DNA of 64,000 nucleotides from Limnomonas spitsbergensis (Eukaryota > Chlorophyta > Chlorophyceae > Chlamydomonadales), in NCBI GenBank assembly GCA_037349105.1, contig JAYJMM010000111.1, forward strand, positions 1,054,001 through 1,118,000. Direction: 5' to 3'. Shown piece by piece: positions 59,465 through 64,000 of the stretch. Below the pieces are notes generated by a model, which saw nothing but the letters and a program-made list of their open reading frames with translations, ran no database searches and was not told the origin of the DNA. Made by a program: the position numbers and the translations under genes. The first letter of the stretch is position 1. Each line of letters begins with the position of its first letter.

Positions 59465-59694
59465 TCCTATATCGCCTCACGAGATCGCACTGTCTGGCCC
59501 TTTTAAAAATGGCTCTACGGTGGAAAAGTTTGCATCAACTAAATTTGGAAACTCGAAATATTGTCAGATGCGATCGTCGTTGTGATGGGCTGATGGGATA
59601 TGTACGCCATGGCCGTACCGGCATATGCACCTCGTCGCGCATAACAGAGTTTTTTGGTCCACGAGACTCAAGCTGTTCCCCTCCCCTGGCTACC

Positions 59695-61855
59695 ATGCAT
59701 TATAATCTATTTTCCCTCTCGATCACAACCCTGCTGACGCTGGTCTCCTGCTCCCCGGACCTTCTCAGTGAGCTTTTAGCCGAGGCGAAGGACCCTGTGG
59801 TATGGGACTACATGATCAAATGCAGGTGCGGCAAACTTGCAATTGTAAAGCTATCGAAATTGCGATATGCATTTATAATACGGGAGCAGTATCATGGCTC
59901 CATGCCGGCACCACCGCACCCGGGCCTGTCTTGCATGAGCACACCCATGTATCTGTGTGTGTGCCCATCACAATGCCAAGATTTTCCTGTGTGTCTCTCG
60001 TTCTTCTGTACTACCAGTACTAGTATCAGCAGAACCTGCTGGCCCTTTCATAAAAGGCTGTCAGTATGCATACGGTAGATGCTGCAATAAAGTATATAAG
60101 CTATATCCAATATACCTGCTGTAACCTGTCTGGGTGGGTGGATGGACAAAGGGCTGACGATGAGCTTCCAGCAGCATGCATGCATGTGTCCATGTGTGCA
60201 CGTGATCAATTGATCAGGGTCATGCCCATGATGAGCACCTACAAGAGGCATGTGTACCATATGCATGCTTGATAAGTATTCCCGCCATGCATTCCCATCT
60301 ACCGGAACTAGGATGAACTCATGCACGCATGCATCCTTGCGAGTACATTCCAGCTTCCGCCCATCTTCCCCTGTAATAGGACAGCCGATAGGCTGGCCTC
60401 CTTATTGACTGCGTCCTTGAATTCCTGAGGTCCTGAGGAGGTCCTGAGCTGACTCTCCAAGATGTAAGCAGACTGGAGACTCCATGACCTGTCCAATTTT
60501 ACTTCACGAATTTTGTATCTGCTTCCTGCCTGCCTCCCATCGGGGCTCAACTTCCATCAGTACCGTAGTATCAGTCCGATTTCGTTTTATTGATCGTTTT
60601 TCAAGAAAACGAATGGTTGATTTCCACGAAAATATGTATCGTAGGACGAAAACGTACAAAAAACGAATATTTTAGCCCCAAACCCTAAACAAATTGCCAC
60701 ACCAAGAATAGCGACGTTTATGTCGCCTTAAGCATCGAAATGCTGTCTTTACAAGCAAACTTTTGCTAAGTCAACAGCTATAGAGCGAAGGCACGGGCTG
60801 TTGACTAAAATGAACCAGTGATGGCCGTTTTGAGTGGTTCTTGAGCAAAACGAACCAGTGATCATAAAAATTCCAGCCTCGGATCAGAAAAACGAACCAC
60901 TATAACAAAACCGTGATTTTGTTAATAAGAGGGGTTTCCAAACAAACAAAGAATTCAATACAAAACGAAATTTGACTGATACTACGGTACCCTGCACACT
61001 CCACCCTGTGATAATTTTATTCAAGTTGAGGGTTATTTCCTCACTACTGAAATCCCGAGGACGCCTGCCACAGGCACCATTTCCCCCCGATTCACAGAAT
61101 TTTCGTTTTCATTTATACTTTCCGTGGTGCTTCTCATGGTCTTAGATTAAGAGCTGTTACATTCTTGGTACCGTTATGCGGTACAATTCGTACCAACACA
61201 CATACCGCACAAATGAACACAGATCCTACCCACTTCAATATTGGACAAATGCAGGTTTCGCTTTTACCAACGCCGCTGCTCCGTCTACCTCCTGCCTGCT
61301 GTCTCAACATCCAGGCATCATCTTCACCAGCATGGCATCACCTTGATCTGTTTAATGAGCGTAATACCAATGCCCGCTATCCACACCGTGATGCATCCGT
61401 TTGAATTTGAATTTTTATGCACAGTTTTTATTCGATTACCGGTCCATGGCCTATTTAAATCCAGCTCCCTGCCTCCTCGTCCAGACGTTGCCTGCAGCAG
61501 CCCCCCGATCTTATGATTGAGGAGCACACCACCAGCGCCTTCATCCACGGAGAGTTGTATACCGGGAAAGGTCCGTGCCCCCCCCCCACACACATTAATT
61601 TAAATTTTCGGCACGCAGCAAAAAATCTGTTTAAAACGGCCGCGTTATAATTCAACGTTGCGCATCAGGTACGATAATGAAAAACCAGGTATGATAATGA
61701 AAAAATTGCCGCTGACACTCTGCGCATCGGCGATTTTGAATTAATTTTAGCGCGCATCCAGGTCGCGAACCCTTATCATTATTAATTTTGAGCGAGGTCT
61801 ACCGCGTTTTACAGTACGTTCAGATGTCATGATTCTGAACTCACAATCAAGCTAC

Positions 61856-61888
<33 letters not shown>

Positions 61889-63882
61889 CCCATTCAGGCA
61901 TTACCCTCACTAGCACTTTTAGCTGATGTTTGAGGAAGACACCACCAGCGCCTTGCAGAGTTGGATATCTTCACATTTTCAATTTAAATCCAGCTGCCTG
62001 TCTGCCTGCCTATTCAGGCAGCACCTTCACCAGCGCCCTTAGCTGATTTTTGAGGAACTCACTGCCAGCGCCTTCATCCTCGTAGATCTGGATATCTTCA
62101 CGATTTAAATTCAAATCCAGCTGCCATTCTGTCTAGGTGCCTGCTGAGGGTGCTGTTGTAGGTGTGTGGGCAGGCAGAACCTACAACAGCACCCTCAGCC
62201 GATGTTCGAGGAGATTACCACCAGCGCCTTCATCCTGGCAGACCTGGATACCTCTAAATTTTCAAAATTCAAATCCAGCTGCCTGTCTGCCTGCCCATTC
62301 AGGCATTACCTACACCAGCACCCAGAACTGATGTTTGAGGAGAACACCACCAGCGCCTTCATCCGCGCTGAGCTGGAGGCGCTCGGGATCCCCTACAAGT
62401 ACCCGTTCGCAAAGACGGGCATTTCGGCGACAATCGGGGGTGAGGCTTACCTGCTTAGAATTCAAATTCGAAGTATAGCAAGGCCCACACAAGTACCGTT
62501 CATAGAGAAAGGAGCATCTGTGGCGATCAGGGATAAGGCTCCTGGACCTGGCTTTCGTCTTCCTTGCCTTTATTTGAATTCAAGCTCAAATAAACCGATT
62601 GCTGTACAGATCGCACAGGTTTAGATTGCAAGTGAGTATCAGCCTGAGTGCGAGACTGACAGACTGAGGCTATGAGAGGGAGTGCTTGGACCAAATAGGC
62701 TGCTGCTTCTGCTAAAAAACATGTTGGAATTTCGAGATGCTGTTCAATCAACAGCCTGGCGGCGGTGGGCTGACAGACGGCGGCCAATATGGGGTTGGGA
62801 GGGGGGGGGGGGAGACATTTTTGGCGTTTCCCTTTCCCTCTTTGTCCTCCAGCAAAGCCTTGCCGTCATGTCACCCCTTCATTTCCCTCCTGCACTGAAA
62901 TATATTATATACCGGTATGCTCTCTCCATCTAGGAAACACTTCTTGATTCGATTTCGAATTCAAATTCAAATGCCAGTTTTTCGACCCACAGGGGAGGGC
63001 TTGCCGCCCGGTCACCCCGTCATCGCCTTGCGTGCGGACATGGACGCCCTCCCCATCCAGGAACCTGGGGATGCAAGGGAGGGGGAGGGGGAGAGCGCTC
63101 ACGGCCTGCGCCGCGCACCTGTCAGCCTGTCTGCCGGAAAGATGCACGCCTGCGGTCACGATGCACACATGTCCATGCTGCTGGGTGCAGCCAGGTGAGA
63201 TTAGGGTTAGGGGTTGAGGATTGGGGCTTGGGGGATGAGGGTTTAGGATTCCTGATTCCTGATTGACCCCCGCCCCCCCCGTAAACCTATTACCCTAACA
63301 AACCATAAGCTCTCCCCAGGCTGCTTAATGCAATTGAGGTGAGTGCAGCGTCCGGCACAGCTAAACCCATGCCACATCTTGCCGTATTGTACCATATTGT
63401 GCTACCTCATTAGTACAATTAGGCTAGTCCTGTGCTGTATCGTGCCGTATTGTACCGTATTGTGCTACCTTGGTAGTGCAATCCAGCTAGGCCTGTGCTG
63501 TATCGTGCCGTATGGTGCCACCATGGAGCCCGGGCAGATGGCACTGCTCACACACATACCTCCATGAGGCCCATAATCCTCAACCCAGCAGGCTGCTCGA
63601 AGCAGCTGAGGCGCAGCTGCCAGGGTGCCCTGCACATTCACACTGTACAAAAACTTTAAGTCTTGATCATGAAACATGAAACCATCACGGTAACGGCGCG
63701 GATGTGGCTTCGGCCCAGGATGCGCTGTTTCCTTAACTCTCACGCCCCCAACGGGGCGTAGCTTTCTTTCCTTCTGAAACCGCCTTGCACACCTACAGGC
63801 TGCTCAAGGCCCGTGAGGCGCAGCTCCTCGGGCGCGTGGTGCTGATATTCCAACCGGCAGAGGAGGGTACTGGTGGGGCTAG
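59695..63882 (+). CDS. M20 amidohydrolase (IAA-amino-acid hydrolase ILR1-like), 3'-partial, exons 1-4
   Basis: Exons 59695-59825, 62303-62439, 62993-63194, 63799-63882; junction phases 2, 1, 2 all match, and the gene continues off the right edge (donor GTGAGT at 63883). The ATG at 59695 gives a hydrophobic signal-peptide-like start ([14 protein letters not shown]); in-frame upstream codons exist but lack this property. Family blocks in order: [85 protein letters not shown] with the metal-binding Cys-x-His-Asp-x-x-His pattern, and [15 protein letters not shown] with the catalytic/metal Glu pair. ILR1-like enzymes hydrolyse auxin-amino-acid and related N-acyl amino acid conjugates, in plants mostly in the ER; the substrate here is unknown. 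Confidence 0.92.
60559..60992. mobile_element. MITE-like element with ~30-bp inverted ends
   Basis: GTACCGTAGTATCAGTC, then C(G)ATTTCGTTTTA, at the left is mirrored near 60962-60991 (AAAACGAAATTTGACTGATA then CTACGGTAC) with about 3-4 mismatches in 30. The interior is A/T-rich with no long ORF and repeats AACGAACCA(G/C) motifs. It sits in M20 intron 1. The TACCGTAG termini resemble the elements at 7438 and 16828. Confidence 0.6.
61300..62270 (+). repeat. Five decayed copies of M20 exon 2 (with acceptor)
   Basis: Each copy follows a CCAGCTGCCTGTCTGCC-like tract. Copy a about 61315-61380 (ACATCCAG|GCATCATCTTCACC), b about 61483-61560 (keeps GAGCACACCACCAGCGCCTT), c 61898-61960 (CCATTCAG|GCATTACC), d 62018-62095 (CTATTCAG|GCAGCACC), e about 62177-62255 (CCTACAACAGCACCC then GAGGAGATTACCACCAGCGC). 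The functional exon is the sixth, at 62303. Copies c and d have early in-frame stops (CACTAG; TTTTGA) and none keeps the downstream donor. Confidence 0.88.
62143..62199. repeat. Perfect inverted repeat, 21-bp arms, 15-nt loop
   Basis: Arms 62143-62163 (GCTGAGGGTGCTGTTGTAGG plus T) and 62179-62199 are exact complements. The right arm is part of exon-2 copy e, so the left arm is antisense to the exon segment encoding YLHQHPEL, with a few mismatches to the functional exon. Confidence 0.95.
62485..62548 (+). repeat. Decayed copy of M20 exon 2 tail
   Basis: ACAAGTACCGTTCATAGAGA followed by AAGGAGCATCTGTGGCGATC aligns with exon 2 TACAAGTACCCGTTCGCAAA and GACGGGCATTTCGGCGACAA. It lies in intron 2, 46 bases after the true donor. 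Read in the same frame, the peptide [12 protein letters not shown] echoes [12 protein letters not shown]. Confidence 0.65.
63316..63660 (+). repeat. Two decayed copies of M20 exon 4 head
   Basis: Exon 4 begins CTACAG|GCTGCTCAAGGCC then CGTGAGGCGCAGCTCCTCGG. Intron 3 holds CCCCAG|GCTGCTTAATGCA then ATTGAG|GTGAGT (63320-63338, a possible 19-base micro-exon), and CAGCAG|GCTGCTCGAAGCA then GCTGAGGCGCAGCTGCCAGG (63592 onward). Confidence 0.8.
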
Positions 63883-64000
63883 GTGAGTGGCAGCAGAGGG
63901 GTTGTTGTTACGAAGTTGACGCAACCACCCACAGCCTCGTGCGAAAGGGCCAGGCAGAGCGAAGCGGGAGGAGACCAGACAACAAAAATCGAGACAGACA

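Noticed and set aside
61850..61890. (TGCC)n run as an independent microsatellite of interest
   Set aside because: It is the pyrimidine tract of exon-2 copy c and is explained by the exon-echo series.
1..64000. tRNA, rRNA or self-splicing intron genes
   Set aside because: Looked for cloverleaf A/B-box patterns and conserved rRNA cores by eye; none seen. A covariance-model search would be needed to exclude small RNAs.

Overview
The window looks like nuclear DNA of a chlorophyte green alga, most likely Chlamydomonadales. The signs are GC-rich, intron-dense genes with CAG|GT-type splice sites, a TGTAA polyadenylation signal after both stop codons in view, Gln/Ala-rich low-complexity protein tails, (CA)n runs, plant-type TTTAGGG motifs and very large minisatellites. 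A Haematococcus-like genome would fit, but the genus cannot be decided from sequence alone. I saw no bacterial, organellar, rRNA or tRNA signal.

Three genes can be followed exon by exon with every splice phase matching. (1) 3077-30030, plus strand: a CABIN1-like TPR protein (histone-chaperone HIR complex family), 9 exons seen, 5' end outside the window. Its introns hold a 40-bp array (3.8-5.4 kb), a 52-bp array (8.5-15.6 kb), a 34-bp array (16.5-16.8 kb), a ~33-38-bp array (20.4-21.0 kb) and a 21-bp array (22.9-27.7 kb). The 29-bp array at 1-2395 probably lies in an upstream intron. (2) 32333-43249, minus strand: a complete 10-exon, 486-aa FAD-dependent amine-oxidase-type oxidoreductase with a likely organelle transit peptide, convergent with gene 1. 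(3) 59695-63882, plus strand: the first four exons of an M20 / IAA-amino-acid-hydrolase-like amidohydrolase with a signal-peptide-like N-terminus; it runs off the right edge.

Between genes 2 and 3 are a gene-poor stretch (43.3-46.7 kb), fragments of an unidentified minus-strand gene (46.8-47.6 kb), a 4.5-kb 32-bp satellite with a 1600-bp higher-order period (47.5-52.05 kb), a decayed frameshifted gene that may come from a mobile element (52.7-55.9 kb), and 3.8 kb without a recognisable gene.

The most unusual signal is that many introns contain decayed copies ('echoes') of the end of the neighbouring exon together with its splice site. This is seen for FAD-gene exons 2, 3, 5, 6 and 8, for M20 exons 2 and 4, and for CABIN1 exons F and H. 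In some places the copied splice site has become the unit of a tandem repeat. There are also four perfect-arm inverted repeats (18-31 bp arms), three of them inside introns.
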